DNA of 64,000 nt from Meghimatium bilineatum (lineage: Eukaryota; Mollusca; Gastropoda; Stylommatophora; Philomycidae), in NCBI GenBank assembly GCA_034231615.1, contig CM067316.1:30557714-30621713 (forward strand), read 5' to 3'. The notes below the pieces were generated by a model that was given only the letters and a program-made list of their open reading frames with translations, was not told the DNA's origin and searched no databases. The number at the start of each line of letters is the position of its first letter. Within the stretch, counting starts at the first letter, position 1. The position numbers and the translations under genes were made by a program. Of the stretch, positions 10,070 through 21,934 are shown piece after piece.

Positions 10070-12337
10070 TATTCATTATTGCTGTGAAGTTGAACTCTCA
10101 GAGTCAAGAAGGGACGAGTTGTATTTCAGGAAAATCAACGTCTCCGCATTTTGTGGTAAAAGGCTACTACGGTGGTCAGTGATAATGTTTCCTGCAGTAC
10201 TGAACAGCCTTTCCGATGGCACACTTGTAGGTGGTGGCGCAATAAATGCCTGCGCCAGTCTAACCATACTTGGAAAACTTTGCTTATTGGCATGCCACTA
10301 TGAAACTGGATCTGATTGTCGAGTTTGAAGTGGCTCTGACAGGTACTGTGTCACCTCAGTGTTAATGCTGTTGTCTTCGACACTTGTAGAACGATCTGTG
10401 GTAAGATTTTCTTCGACACTTGTGTCAAAACAGCTCCATAGGCTGGACCCGTACTGTGTGGCAGTGCTCACAGAAGTCAAAACACTAGTACTACTACTAG
10501 TAGCTGATGGATCGTGAGGACTGACTGCGTTTGCTAAATCAATAATGGAGTTGGCTGCTAACAGCAGATGCACTTGTGTATCATCTCTACCACGTTAGGA
10601 GAAGTAGCGCAGCTTGAATCGAGGATCCAGTAGTGTGGCACAGGTGTAAATACTATTACATTCAATGTCCGCAAATCTACTGCTAACATCTTCAAGCAGG
10701 TCAGCTTTCACAGTTTCGATCCCAGCATCACTACCTTCTTTCTGGAGGAAAGTCATGAGTGTTTTCACTAATGGGATCACAACTGATATTGATGTCTGAG
10801 CTGCACTTATCTCACATGTGAGTTCTTCAAATGGTGCCAAAGTAGCTACCACATTCTCCGTGACTACCCACTGCTGTGCCGCTAGCCCAGTTACCGAATC
10901 AATTTCAACACAGTACTAGCTGATGCTGCGCCGTTGTTCTAACAGACATCGTAGCATATAGAACGCTGAGTTCCATCGTGTTGTCACGTCCTGGATAAAC
11001 TGATGTTGTTGCGGTTCAATTCATTTTGAAGTTCATGCAAACGACTGGTTGCTGAAGAAGAGTTTTTGAAATGTCCTACCAATTTTCTTCCAGTACTGTT
11101 GATGTCAGCAACATACTTTACACTCAAAAAATACAAAACCATCAGGCACACACAGCTGCAATGTATGTGCAAAACATCCAACACTTGAATAGTTGCCATC
11201 ACGAAAGCTTTTGGCAATGTTGAATGCATTGTCTCTCACAACAACATGGCACTTCTCACGTGCAATTGACCACTCAACCAGCATCATTTCAAAATCTGCA
11301 AGCACGTTTGTGACCGTATGATCTTCATCAAATGCAGTGCAATGGAAGACTACACTGCGGTTAACTAAGGAGTCTGTTAACCAATGGCCAGTGAGGCCCA
11401 TAAATGACTGAGTGGTGTGTTCAGCTGCCCACGTATCTGTTGTGAATGATATGTAATCAGTGTCAGATATCATTGCTGCAATTTTTATTTTCAGACGTTT
11501 ACACATGTCAGGAATGACATGATCAGCAAAGTACTTTCTTGAAGGCAATTCATACCTTTTTCCATTGTATGCATTAACTCTCTGAAACCTGGTCGTTCCA
11601 CTACTTGAAAAAGCTCCGTATCTATGGCTATCATTCGGGCTGCGGTAGCATGAATGCGTTTAGCATTGGGAATGTTGATGTCCCAAATTTTCTCATGGTC
11701 CCATGCTTGCACAATTGACTGCTGGGTACTGCTGCTTGCTTTGTGCAAACACGGTCCCAGATTTATCATAGATGTGGTCGCCAATACACTGGTGATTCTT
11801 TCTTTTCCATAATTTCGTCATAGATTTTCCTATGCATCGATCACAAATGGGTCTGTATTGATGATGTTGAGAAGTCTTTGAGGCGATCTGATTGTCCACG
11901 CGATAACTGTTTGTCACACAACTTACATATTACCTTCGCTGAATCATCGTCTTTAACCTTGAGATAAACCAAACGGTGCTGTATAACTTAGATTTTTATT
12001 TTATTTTATCGACAATACCAAAGAAATTTACGAAAATATGAAATATTCAAGTCTCAAAAACTCATGAAGTATTGCACCATTAAAATTCAAAATAAGTGTT
12101 TATTTCTTTAAATTCTTATTTACATCAGCGAGAAATAGTAAACCAGAAAGTGCTACTTTGCTATTGCCTAAAATTCGGCTTGGCCTCATGAAACATGTAC
12201 AGATAATTCACGTGACTAGGCAACACAAATCCGGCCTAAATCCGGCAAAATTAGACCGGAGCTGGAGCCGAAGCGGAATTGCAAAAATGGATGGATTCCA
12301 GATATTCCGGAGCCGAAATTTGGTACAGCCCTAATTT
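10070..12337 (-). mobile_element. hAT DNA transposon with BED-finger transposase, broken
   Basis: Transposase of the hAT superfamily, read leftward. The N-terminal BED zinc finger reads VICKLCDKQLSRG ... THL-SMH near 11830-11940, with one in-frame stop. The catalytic-core region follows (11105-11784): PSRKYFADHVIPDMCKRL, YISFTTDTWAAEHTTQSF and CFAHTLQLCV. Then come DVTTRWNSAFYML (about 10930-10990), CATLLDPRFKL (10.6 kb), and the C-terminal dimerisation motif PSERLFSTAGNIITDHRSSL with LIFLKYN (10076-10267). Motif order and spacing imply almost full length, about 600 residues. It is split by a handful of frameshifts or stops and an insertion around 11.1 kb. The right end carries GGTACAGCCCTA (12325-12336), reading TAGGGCTGTACC from outside, a typical hAT-type terminus. 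The opposite terminus was not found. Confidence 0.9.
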
Positions 12338-12815
12338 AATCACAAAACGTGGTCTACTGCTGAAAGTCAGATATAGATTGGGTTATAGAGCGAGACATAC
12401 TGTTGAAAGTATTGCTTAGACGTCATCACAAATCAGCACATACTGCTGAAAGTGGTTTAGATTTTATCACGAAAGGATGTCTACTGCCGAAATTATTGTA
12501 GGCCTATACATTTTAATTACTAAACGAGATTTACTGATGAAGATGCTTTCTGGGTTTAATAACTAAACGAAATCTACTTCCGAAATTACTCTCTAGATTT
12601 TATCATAAAACTAGGTATATTTCTGAAAGTAGTAAATTTTCATAACAAAAAGAGATGTATTTTCAAGATGTTCTCACAAAATGAGATCTGCAGCTGAATG
12701 TACTGTCTTTTGTTTACCACAAAAAATACTTACTACAGAAAGTACTGTCAATATCCTCTTCAAACTATCCTCTTCATACTGTGTACAGAATGAAATCTAC
12801 TGTTGGAAGAACTAA

Positions 12816-13344
12816 TTCTTGAGACTAACGGGTTATTGAACCAGTCCGTTCAACGGCAACAAATCACCTAGCAACCATTGGACACGCTTTCGTCTGTATT
12901 TGACTAACATCTCCAAAAAAGATGCGATTTCGCCAAGACATTCAAAGCGTGCACTCAAAGTCACCAGAACGGACCAATCGAGACAAGAACTATTACAACA
13001 ACAAACATCCCGTACAGGCATTGAAATATCCTCAGTAACAACAAACATATAACATTTGATATCCGTATTAGTTATACAAGGACCATTAGGTCTTCTTGTA
13101 AACATGGATAACATATATAGACAGTACAATTTTGCTTCAAATAATTGCTTATACAAGTAAATTTAAGTAGAAAGCCAGAGGACAATTTTTAAAAATTCTT
13201 GAGACTAACGAGCCTAAAGTACGAAAGAACGCATGTGCAATGGTTGCTAGGCGATATGGTGCTTTTGAACGGACTAGTTCAATTCCCGTTAGTCTAAAAA
13301 ATGTGTACAAATTGTCCTCTGGCTTCCTACTTAAATTTAATTGT
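12816..13344. mobile_element. foldback/MITE element with long inverted ends
   Basis: The left end 12821 onward (GAGACTAACGGGTTATTGAA ... CCTAGCAACCATTG) matches the reverse complement of the right end near 13225-13298 (CAATGGTTGCTAGGCGATAT ... CCCGTTAGTC) over about 75 bp. A second partial left end begins at 13197. Its outer flank (13156-13195, with AGCCAGAGGACAATTTTTAA) is inverted again at 13300-13343, so 13156-13343 forms a near-complete palindrome. The middle (12975-13060) is shared with the element at 25.9 kb. No transposase is present. The structure looks like two overlapping or nested copies of one non-autonomous family. Confidence 0.8.
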
Positions 13345-13644
13345 TGGAAGTACAGTCTAGATTTCATTTCAAAACCAGACGGAATTATGAAAATACTTCG
13401 TACCCTTCATCACAATACGATACTTGCTGCTGAAAGTAATGTTCAGATTTTGATTGTGAAACGATATCTACTGCTGAAAATATTATCTATATTTCACATA
13501 AACAAGAATTACTGCTGAACACTTGCCTATATTTGAATACTAAACGATATCTACTGTTGAAAGTAATTATATATTTTATCAGAAAAATAAATCAATTGTT
13601 GAAAGTACTGTTTATATTTTATTACAAAAATGTAACTACTGTAA

Positions 13645-14445
13645 ATAGTTCCTGGCGAGGAATGGATACCTATTCCTACGGTCTTTCAAGAGGCAGTCAA
13701 GACCATCGTTACACTCAACACGGAGTGCAGGGAACACATCCACATACGCGTAAGGACTAATATGCGAGAATAACGATGACACAGATGTTGTGATTTAAAC
13801 GGACGGGTCGGTCATCCTTCACCAGCGATGGGCATGGGCCTTTACTATCAGATCAAAAGGGAGAACAGTACACGAAGCCAATGGTGCTTTTACCGCAACA
13901 AGAGCAGTCTAACTATGGAAGTTGTCGCCGTAACGCAGGCACTTCACTGGCTGGAATAAAAAGCCTATTCCCACGCATCCATACTAAGTGTTTCACTGAA
14001 TATTATTCAGAAAGTCAAAACAGGTGATGTAAGTAGGGAATGGGCTGAGTCATTGGAGAGAGCTAAAATGCGGGCATAACTAAGAAATATCACGCTATTT
14101 TTCTCCCCGGACTTGCGGTGGTGGAGGGAAATGAACGGGCTGACAAATTAGCTAGTCTTGCCACCACAACAGATAGTCAGCCTATGGACCGAGCAGGAAT
14201 ACCCACTGCTCATCGTGAGTCCCCACGATCAGAGTATTTTGAGATGAATAAGCATGAATCAATATCAAGAATGCAAGAATTGGGAGTGAGGATGGGCTTG
14301 GCCGGAAAAGAACCCCTGACATAGATTTCAAAAAGAGTAGTGAACCAACATAGAACCGGAACCATCAGCCGTTATACTCTGAGAGATTTACTGAAGCGGA
14401 GATCGTAGCACCTATGGACGTGTACGGTGTGCGAAGATGATAATC
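13645..14445 (+). mobile_element. LINE-H-like RNase H fragment
   Basis: Plus-strand fragment from the RNase H region of an RNase H-bearing LINE. Successive frames give DVVI-TDGSVI then WAWAFTIRSKGRTVHEANGA (first catalytic Asp block), then VVEGNERADKLASL (the usual GHxGVxGNExAD block) at 14118, and VVNQHRTGTISRYTLRDLL and LWTCTVCEDD at the end. The last segment matches the C-terminus of the (CTAA)n-tailed LINE-H copies, but protein divergence suggests a sister subfamily, like the fragment at 62.6 kb. Frame changes and stops are numerous. The piece interrupts the 43-bp array. Confidence 0.8.
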
Positions 14446-15004
14446 AGCATACCTAATATCTAATACATATCTACTGCAAACGTACTGTCTTGCTTTTATC
14501 ACAAGACGAGGCCTAATGTGAATCTACAGTGTTGATTTTATCATATAACAAGATCTACTACACAAAGTACTTCTATACGTTATCATAAGACGAGACCTAC
14601 TGCTCAAAGCACTGTATAGATGGTATCACTAAACAAGATATATTGCTGAAAGCACTGTGTAAACCTTATCGCAATACGCCACCTGCTTCTGAAAGTATTG
14701 TAGGCGTTTCGCAAAACGAGAGTACTGTATACACATGAAAGCTGTTTATACGTTATTACAAAAATACACCCACTTCTGAAAGTTGTTTATATTTTATTAC
14801 ACAATGACGTCTAGTAGTAAAAGTACTATGTAAAATCTTTCACAGAACACGATTTTCTGCAGAGAATACTGTCTACATTTAATCACAAACCTATATCTAC
14901 TTTTGAATGTACTATTACATTTTATCATAAAGAGTGGTCTACTGCTGAAAGAAGTCTAGATTTTATAACAAAAAGAGATGTGCTGCTGATAGTACTGTCT
15001 AAAT

Positions 15005-15711
15005 TAGTGTTTCCCAACGTGGGACCTACGATCAACAGGAAGGTGGGATTTGATTGTTAAGCAATTCAGAGGCAATTATTCTTTAAATTTTAGGTAATAA
15101 TTCAATTTTATATGATAAATAATACGTATGTTAAATATAAAGGGGGGGGGGGTCAGAATTTTAGAAAGACTTAGGTTCAGAGGAGAATAGGAATGGCTAA
15201 AAGTACATTCAATGACATGAGGAAAATATTAACATCTAAACAAATTACAAACAAGTTAAAAATGAGAATTATAAAATGCTACATCTATTCTATATTAATG
15301 TATGGCTCAGAAACATGGACACTAAATAAACAATTAGAAGACAGAATTGATGCCTTTGAGATGTGGGTATATAGAAGAATAGGGAGAACATCATGGAAAG
15401 AGAACAAATAAAGAGGTGATAAAAACACTTAATATGAAGAAAGAAGTACTGATAGAAATAACGATCAAGCAAAAAAAATATTTTTAAGACCTTACTTGAG
15501 GGAAAAGTCAAAGGGAAGCGAGCAAGATGTATGCAGAGATACAAGTGGGAGAGTAACACCACACGATGGACAGGTTACAGTCTAGTAGAGTGCACCACCA
15601 TGGCAAGAGACAGGAGATGTTGGAGATCCGTTGCAGCCAACCACGTTGTTGAGACGGCACTTGATGATGATGAGGTGAGGCATGAAATAAAAGAAATTTT
15701 AGGAAACACTG
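15005..15711. mobile_element. hAT-type MITE with 8-bp target duplication, split by a LINE
   Basis: The left end TAGTGTTTCCCAACGTGGG (15005) and right end GGAAACACTG (ending 15711) are inverted hAT-type termini. The flanks GTCTAAAT (14997-15004) and GTCTAGAT (15712-15719) match at 7 of 8 bases, the length expected for hAT target duplications. Internal sequence to about 15178, including a poly-G tract, resembles the MITE at 22931-23158. The rest is a LINE-F fragment inserted close to the MITE's right end. Confidence 0.85.
15178..15700 (+). mobile_element. LINE-F (BovB/RTE-like) C-terminal fragment
   Basis: The open stretch 15193-15411 reads IGMAKSTFNDMRKILTSKQI, then MYGSETWTLNKQLEDRIDAF and MWVYRRIGRTSWKE. 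The ORF continues in other frames with NKEVIKTLNMKKE and KGKRARCMQRYKWES. It ends (15531-15734) with TRWTGYSLVECTTMARDRRC, a Trp block, AANHVVETALDDDE and a short tail. This is the characteristic BovB/RTE-type C-terminus, where the usual ending is WTGxSLxELVRMAxDRxxW. RT palm and endonuclease are missing. Two or three frameshifts. It lies inside the hAT MITE. Confidence 0.85.
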
Positions 15712-15785
15712 GTCTAGATATTATCACAAATTGATATCTAGTGCTGAAAATATTTTTTAGTCTTAACCACAAAATTTACTGCTCA

Positions 15786-16145
15786 GCTATATAGAGTTAA
15801 ACTTCAGTACAGATGCACAGTGATTTTTCGAGAATCAATAAATTATACACCAGTGCCAAAAATGTCAGAGTTGATTAGAAATAGGCAACAGTTTTTGACA
15901 TTTAACTTTTCTGCTAAGGCATATACAATGTAGCTTGTTGTTAGCCGAACTGCAACCTCAATTACGTTTGGTGGTACAAAGCTCTGATAAAGTACATCGT
16001 GCTTTTGAATGGAGTGTATCTCACCTAATATTTACTTTTTAGCTACAAATAATAAAAACACATGAACATGTTCTAACATTAGCGCTGGCGCTACCTATCC
16101 TCGTCCAGATTGCAGTATTCATAATTTTAATGGCATTTCTATGTA
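15786..16145. other. unannotated stretch
   Basis: No gene or repeat recognised. AT-rich. Confidence 0.4.
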
Positions 16146-16421
16146 AAAGTAAAAAAAGTAAAGTAACCCATAGCATTTATTAATGCCGTAGGGGTGTGAG
16201 ATGTTAGCGATCTCACATTTCAGAAGCTCTGCAAATGAGGGCGGTAGCCATGTCCTCTCCTTCGCAGTCTTTACTTCCCAGATTAATCCGGTACCTATTT
16301 AAGGCTGGGTCGACACGGGAGCCGTTGCGATCTGAAAAACATTTCCGCCTCAACTGGAGAATGAACCCAGGACCACTTATATTCGAAGCCAGTGCTCTAA
16401 CCACTGCGCTAACGCGGCTCC
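16146..16421 (-). mobile_element. tRNA-headed SINE (copy 1)
   Basis: About 276 bp in minus orientation. The head, read from 16421 down, is GGGAGCCGCGTTAGCGCAGT with a TAGCGCAGTGG-like box A. Box B is represented by GGGTTCATTCTCC about 35 nt later. The body shares GGCGGAAATG, AGATCGCAACGG and TGTGAGATCGCTAACATCTC with the copies at 39.2 and 47.3 kb. The 3' end is GGGTTACTTTACTTTTTTTA. Flanking CTATGTA (16139-16145 and 16422-16428) is a plausible 7-bp target duplication. Short frames in both directions across it are artefacts. Confidence 0.88.
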
Positions 16422-16428
16422 CTATGTA

Positions 16429-18789
16429 CATGAACCTCAAGTCTTGCTTTTTCACTTCATTAAGATCTACGAAATGTTTTAGGCATGTAATGTTTATTTC
16501 AAATTATTAATTTCCGTTATTTCTGTGCACATAATCGTCACTTCTAAGCAACACACAAAAGTGCAATGTTGCATACAAAAAGTGTACAGAAAGTATATAA
16601 TTATACAGCAAATAAAACACAAACGAAATAGTTACAATTCACTGACTGAATTAAATATGAATGTCACCTTATTAATTTTATCAGTGATATATAGAATTGG
16701 CTAGAATTTGGATTAATAATTGAATACCGTCAGCATGTTGTATATAAAAAAAACCCATGAAATTGTATAACTCACATTGAGAAACTTTTGGACTCGTTGC
16801 ATTATGCGAGTATAATCCTCGTGCACAACTCGTAATGTTTGATTATTTAATGAATAAGCTTGACTTCCTAGATGGTTATAAGACTTCACGTTTGATTCTC
16901 ACGATTCTGTGCACAAGCCAGGGAGAAGATACAAGCAGACATTACATTCCCACTCACGTTTAGTTCCAACGCTACAGCTCTCCCAGCCTCACGCGACGAA
17001 CATATTGGGAGATGAATGAGATGCTACTTCCGTTATTTCTTATTGGAATCGCTCATTAGGTAGTTGCTATAGATTGCTCTCAATCACTTTATTGGTCACA
17101 CAGACACCGCTGAACTTGAAAATATCTTAAATTTATCGCTAAATTCTGATTTTATCACTTGAAAGTGCTACTGTGCTGTCACCATCTCTGACTAATGATC
17201 GCAACTATATTGATTAACCTGAAGTGTTGCTCCCTTCTCTGGAAGGGACAGACACCAAATAGTGATTTTCTGATATAATATAAAATCATAAATTGGTATG
17301 TATTTGTAAACATCCCTGAAGCAATCATCATGCTGATGATTCACCAAATTTAGTGTTTTTTTTAAATGAAAGTGCTACCAATGTTACATGAAATTGCTAT
17401 GCAATTGTACATTAAATAATGATGCAATTGATCGAAGCTTCAAACTACTCTTAGAAATCTTCAGTATTCATACATTCTCTGCAGATTTTACTTCCAAAAG
17501 AGTTATATTTGAACAATTCTAACCATTTCAATACAGATAAAATAAAATTTGGTTGCATAACAGTAAATATTTTCTGTGGTACTATGGCTGCTACACTACA
17601 GCTTACTTTTTGCCAGACGACAAGCAGGAGTGAAGAAAGAATAGATGTTGTCGTAGTGAGCAATTAAGAGATATTTTAGCTTTCTGGTACAGTCGCAAGA
17701 ATTTGCAGTTGAAGTCCCAAAGTGAGGTATAAAAGCATTTTGATTTTTATGGAGGGAGCAATTTGAATTTTTGGGGAGGGACAAACTCAAGAATGCGTTA
17801 TTAATATTAGCTTCTTACATTTTTGACGGTTTTAAGAGGCAGTATAGAGCATATAAATATATATATTATGACATGTTGTACAAATTAAAATCAAAATGGA
17901 CACGGCGATCAGCTGGTTGCATTGGAGAGGGGGAAAGCCCGCTAACAGAAAGGAGTTGTGAGAACATGAAGTTAACAAGCGAGTGCATGCACAAAGAAAA
18001 CTGATACAAATATAAATTTGCTGCAGATAGAAAGTGCAAACCATGTGATATTTTTCTTCAAACTGAGGTAAAAAACTCTCAAACGAGAATTGATTGAAAA
18101 TACTGTATTGAGTATAAGTCAACTTTACTGCACTCTGGGAAGTCCCATTGGTAATCAGTTCTCCAAGCAAATATTGAATTGGATGCACACTGATGGTTCC
18201 TGTGGCTCGATGGTTAAAAACATTCCTCATTCTTCTCATCAGATGCCCAGTCATATTCGTGCCACATTTAATACCAAATTATTCCAATCATATTATAGAT
18301 GCATCATCTATATTAGTGTTTACTTTCAACAGGCGCTCACCAAACAATCGTAAGACTAGTTCTTTATCCATTCTTAATTCACCAACTATTCAATAAAAGC
18401 ATATCTTCTCTCATTTTTCGCATAAGTCTGCATTTCCTGGGCAGTAAATCCACGTGACACCTAGACGTTTGGAACAGATTTCTTCCATTCATACCGATAC
18501 CGGCCGTTTTTAATCGTTCCAAGCATGGAATGAGTCAGACACTATAAGTAAACTTTCTCTCATAGAGATAATGTTGCAGTAACAACCTCAATCTCCATTT
18601 TCATACTAAAATCACCTTCACTTTATACACCGTTGCGCTAGGTAATCATTTTATCATTTGCACTAAACATTTTTCTTGCTAGAGTCATTTGTAAACGTTA
18701 TGAAATCATCATCCTCTAGAGTTATTAGCTATCAGTTGAGTAATTTCAATGTCGATTATTTCCACTAGCACCACTCTCTACATTCTTTG
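16429..18789. other. 2.4-kb stretch with no recognised feature
   Basis: AT-rich. Open frames up to 140 residues (17832-18254, minus) lack motifs and overlap frames on the other strand. I see no transposon ends, tandem repeats or RNA-like features. Confidence 0.4.
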
Positions 18790-21070
18790 CCAGTGGTAAT
18801 TATTGTCTATTGTCTATTGTTTTTCCCCAGGTGAATGATTGTTGATCGCATTCACACTTGCCGTTAAGCGTAGGAGTGGGACTTTAAGCTGTCGTTCCAA
18901 GGCCAGATGTGTCGCCGAGGTTGCATTTAGTCTATGTTTGTTCAAGGTTATCTTAATGTTTTCTATCCACCTTTTTCTTGGTCTACATTTGGCTTTACGC
19001 CCGGATAATCTTGTATTATAATATGCTCTTATTGGTATTTGGTTTGGCTTCATTCTCCTAAGGTGACCGAACCATTAAACTTGCTGTCTCTCAATATGTT
19101 CGATACATGATATTATATCAACTCTTTTCCTAATTTCTTCATTTCTTATTTTATCTAGTTTGGTAACCATTGCAGCTTTTCTCAGACACTTCATTTCACA
19201 TGTGACGATTTTTCTTTGCTGTGGAGCGGTTAAAGACCATGTTTGACATTGGTAGAACAGTGTTGGTATAAAAATTGTAGATATTATTTGTTTTTTAATT
19301 TCCATGTTGATCTTTTGATGAAGAAGTAATGGTGAAAGTTGGTAAGTCACTGTGTTTGCTTTCTGGCACCTTGTTTCTATTTCTCTGTCTAGTCTTCCAT
19401 GTTCGGAAAAAATGCTGCCTAGATATTTAAATTCTTTGGCTTGTTTCACTTTGGTGTTATCTATTGTTATATTCATTGGGTTGAAGACTTGTTAATTGTC
19501 ATAACTTCTGTTTTTTTGTACATTAATTTTTATGTTGTACTTCTGACATGCTAAAAGCAATGCATTGGTGTGCTTTTGCAAAGTTTCCTCATCTTTGTAT
19601 ATTACACTTTGATCATCAGCAAATAATAGTTCATTGCTTTCATTATTAAGTTCCTCATCGGGTTTATTTGCACTGTTTTCTTCTTTGTTGATGTGAGATT
19701 CTGTTATTATTCTGTCCATGTATATGTTGAAAATTAGGGGTGAAAGTACGCATCCTTGTCTTATTACAGATCTTGTTTCAAAATGTTCAGTCATTTCATC
19801 TGTTGTTCTTACTGAGCTTTGGTATTTTTGATATATCGCTTTATATTATCTAACAGTTGTCCTCTGATGTTATACATTTCTATGGTTTCCCATAGAATGT
19901 TTCTATCTACTCTGTCGAATGCCTTGTCCTGGTCTACAAATACTGTGTTTAAATCTTGATTGTATTTGATTGCTTTTTCACTCAGTTGTCTCAGTGTGAA
20001 AAGTGCGTCTGTACAGCTTGCTCCCCTTCTGAAGCCAAACTGAGAGGGGCTCATCTGTGGTTCTGCAATGTATCGCATTCTCTGTTCTATTAGTTTTGCG
20101 TAGATTATACCTGTGTGACTTAATAAGGAGAGGCCTCTATATGATTCACACTCTCTCTTATTACCTTTGTTTTTCCATAGTGGTACAATTACTGATTTTT
20201 GCCAGTCGTCTGGTACTTTTCTTTCTGACCAGACTATTATGAATGATCTGGCTAACCACTGGACCCCTGTGTTTCTACACGCTTTTATTGCTTCGCTTGG
20301 TATACCTTATACCTTAAATCATCCTCTACTGGTGATTTATTACTTGGGCTATGTTTTAAGGCTTCTTCTATTTTTCGATTTAGTATATTTGGTTTTGTGG
20401 CTTCTATATCTTTTTGAGCGTTGGTGGGTCTGTATTATGTTGTTATTGTTGGGTTGTATAGTTCCTGGAAGTATTCTTTCCCTCTTAAATATGTACTCAC
20501 TGCACAAAACTGAAATCCAATAGGTGAAGCTTCGAACACGGTAATAACGTTTTGCTAATTGTACGAAACACACATATGCACACACACAAATCAACGTTAC
20601 GACCGAAAGACCTTTATCAAGGATCACAAACACATATAAATCAAAAAAACAAGTAGGGACGACACAACTTGCTTCACATGTAGTAAGTTGGTTGGGCGAA
20701 GTCAAATTTATTTCCATCATGCTTTCCTATTCATGCTTTTCACTAATGGTTTGCCATTTTTATCATTGATGATTGTTATGGGATTATAGCTCTCTTCTCT
20801 TACTCGCATAGATTTAATACTTTTGAAAAAGTATCTTGGGTTTATTTTACATATGTCAGGTACATGTTCTCTATACTTGTTCCATGAATTAACTTTTGCT
20901 TCTTTGATTACAATCTTGACATTCTTTCTAGCTAGTCGATATTGTAGATAGTCGTCACGATTTTTGGATTTCAGCCATTTCTGGAAACATTGTTTTTATG
21001 TTGTATAACGTTTTGTATCTCTACACTTCACCATGATGTTTTCTTGTCCTTCTTTGGATGTAATTATAAC
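18790..21070 (-). mobile_element. LINE RTE-B, longest copy
   Basis: Minus-strand LINE covering linker, complete RT and C-terminus. From the 5' side: linker at 20990-20730 (WLKSKNRDDYLQYRLARKN and INPRYFFKSIKSMR), a 240-bp foreign insertion, then RGKEYFQELYNP. RT motifs follow: PDDWQKSVIVPLWKNKGNK and SYRGLSLLSHTGIIYAKLIE (20.1-20.25 kb), FGFRRGASCTDALFTLRQL and VFVDQDKAFDRVDRNILWE (19809-20078), RQGCVLSPLIFNIYMDRI and ELLFADDQSVIYKDEETLQ (19492-19794). The thumb is 19075-19476 (KYLGSIFSEHGRLDREIE, FYQCQTWSLTAPQQRKI), then RPRKRWIENIKITLNKH. The 3' end repeats CAATAGA about three times (18800-18825). Breaks are few, roughly four frame changes. The endonuclease is missing. Confidence 0.9.
20495..20735. 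mobile_element. insertion of unknown type inside RTE-B
   Basis: About 240 bp interrupts the RTE-B linker between NGKPLVKSMN (left of 20780) and RGKEYFQELYN (right of 20490), segments that should be nearly adjacent. The insert contains a CA-rich stretch and, on the minus strand, GATAAAGGTCTTTCGGTCGT. It has no ORF. It could be a SINE, but I find no clear box A/B pair or target duplication. Confidence 0.55.
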
Positions 21071-21934
21071 CATAAAAAGTTTGTCATTGTTTCAGCAATC
21101 AGAATAGAAAAAAAGCACAAGACATTGCTGCTTCAGTCATGTATCCACAGATTTAACTACTGTCGGAACTTTGGCACAATATGGCGGTTATTAAATCATG
21201 AATGGCAAAATTATAAAATTATTTTTTAAATTGCATAATACTTGTGAAACTATCCAACCAGAACATTGAGAGAAAATATATTTCATAATTATAACATCTA
21301 CTTTCATGTGTTTTCGTTCTTCTCAAAGTTAATTCAGCTTCTATATACAAAATATATATTTCATGTTCGCAGAAACGGTATTCGTAACGTAACTACTAGC
21401 AACAGAAAGGACTACCCATTGTAAAATTTGCGACGGTCAGAAAGGATTTCCAGTCTCTTTTTGCTGGAATAAGCCTCATTCACTTCAGGGAGCTGTCCAC
21501 GAAGGCGGAGAGAGGATAAGAAGAAGAGAAAGAATAGAGAAAAACAAGTACAATAATATGAGAAGACGAAGAAGATGAAAAAGGGTGTATGATAAAAGAA
21601 AACCAATGGCTAAAGAAATAAATCAAGATCTATTTATCTTATTAGAATGTTCCCAACTCCTGAACATTCTAAATTGTTCCTAAGTCGAACAAAAGTGCAC
21701 AAGACAGTGAAGGCAGAACTAAGTGGCACTGAAAATAACTATAGGTTGAGAAAAGATAAGCAGCAAAGTTCACAATAAAAGATACAAAAAACGATGTAAA
21801 GATAGAGAGAGAATAATAGTGGATTCGAAAATAGTAAGAATGAAGATATGAAAGATAAGAGGAAAAATAAAATACAACACAGGAACGGGTGAAAGAAATC
21901 AAGACCAACCGAGTGGAGGCGAGATATTAAGTGA
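21071..21934. other. unannotated, partly purine-rich stretch
   Basis: 21480-21900 is strongly purine-rich on the plus strand (many GAAGAAG/AAGATA runs), so the open frames there are low-complexity artefacts. Nothing recognised. Confidence 0.4.

Larger units (their letters stand above)
12338..15785. repeat. diverged tandem array of ~43-bp units with later insertions
   Basis: The blocks 12338-12815, 13345-13645, 14446-15004 and 15712-15785 are built from one motif. A unit reads roughly GATTTTATCACAAAACGAGA, then TCTACTGCTGAAAGTACTGT, then CTA, repeated with many substitutions and length changes. Taken together the array would be about 1.4 kb before insertion of a foldback element, a LINE-H piece and a hAT MITE. 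Units differ substantially, so the array is old. A few units also occur at 5.8 kb. No coding frame runs through it. Confidence 0.8.

Noticed and set aside
16213-16510. Open frames of 80-95 residues at 16.2, 39.4 and 47.3 kb that resemble one another
   Set aside because: All lie in the SINE, and similarity reflects SINE copies, not a gene family.
17832-18254. 140-residue minus-strand open frame as a host gene
   Set aside because: No recognisable domain, signal or homologous copy; it overlaps an 87-residue frame on the plus strand, and AT-rich DNA of this length can hold such a frame by chance.
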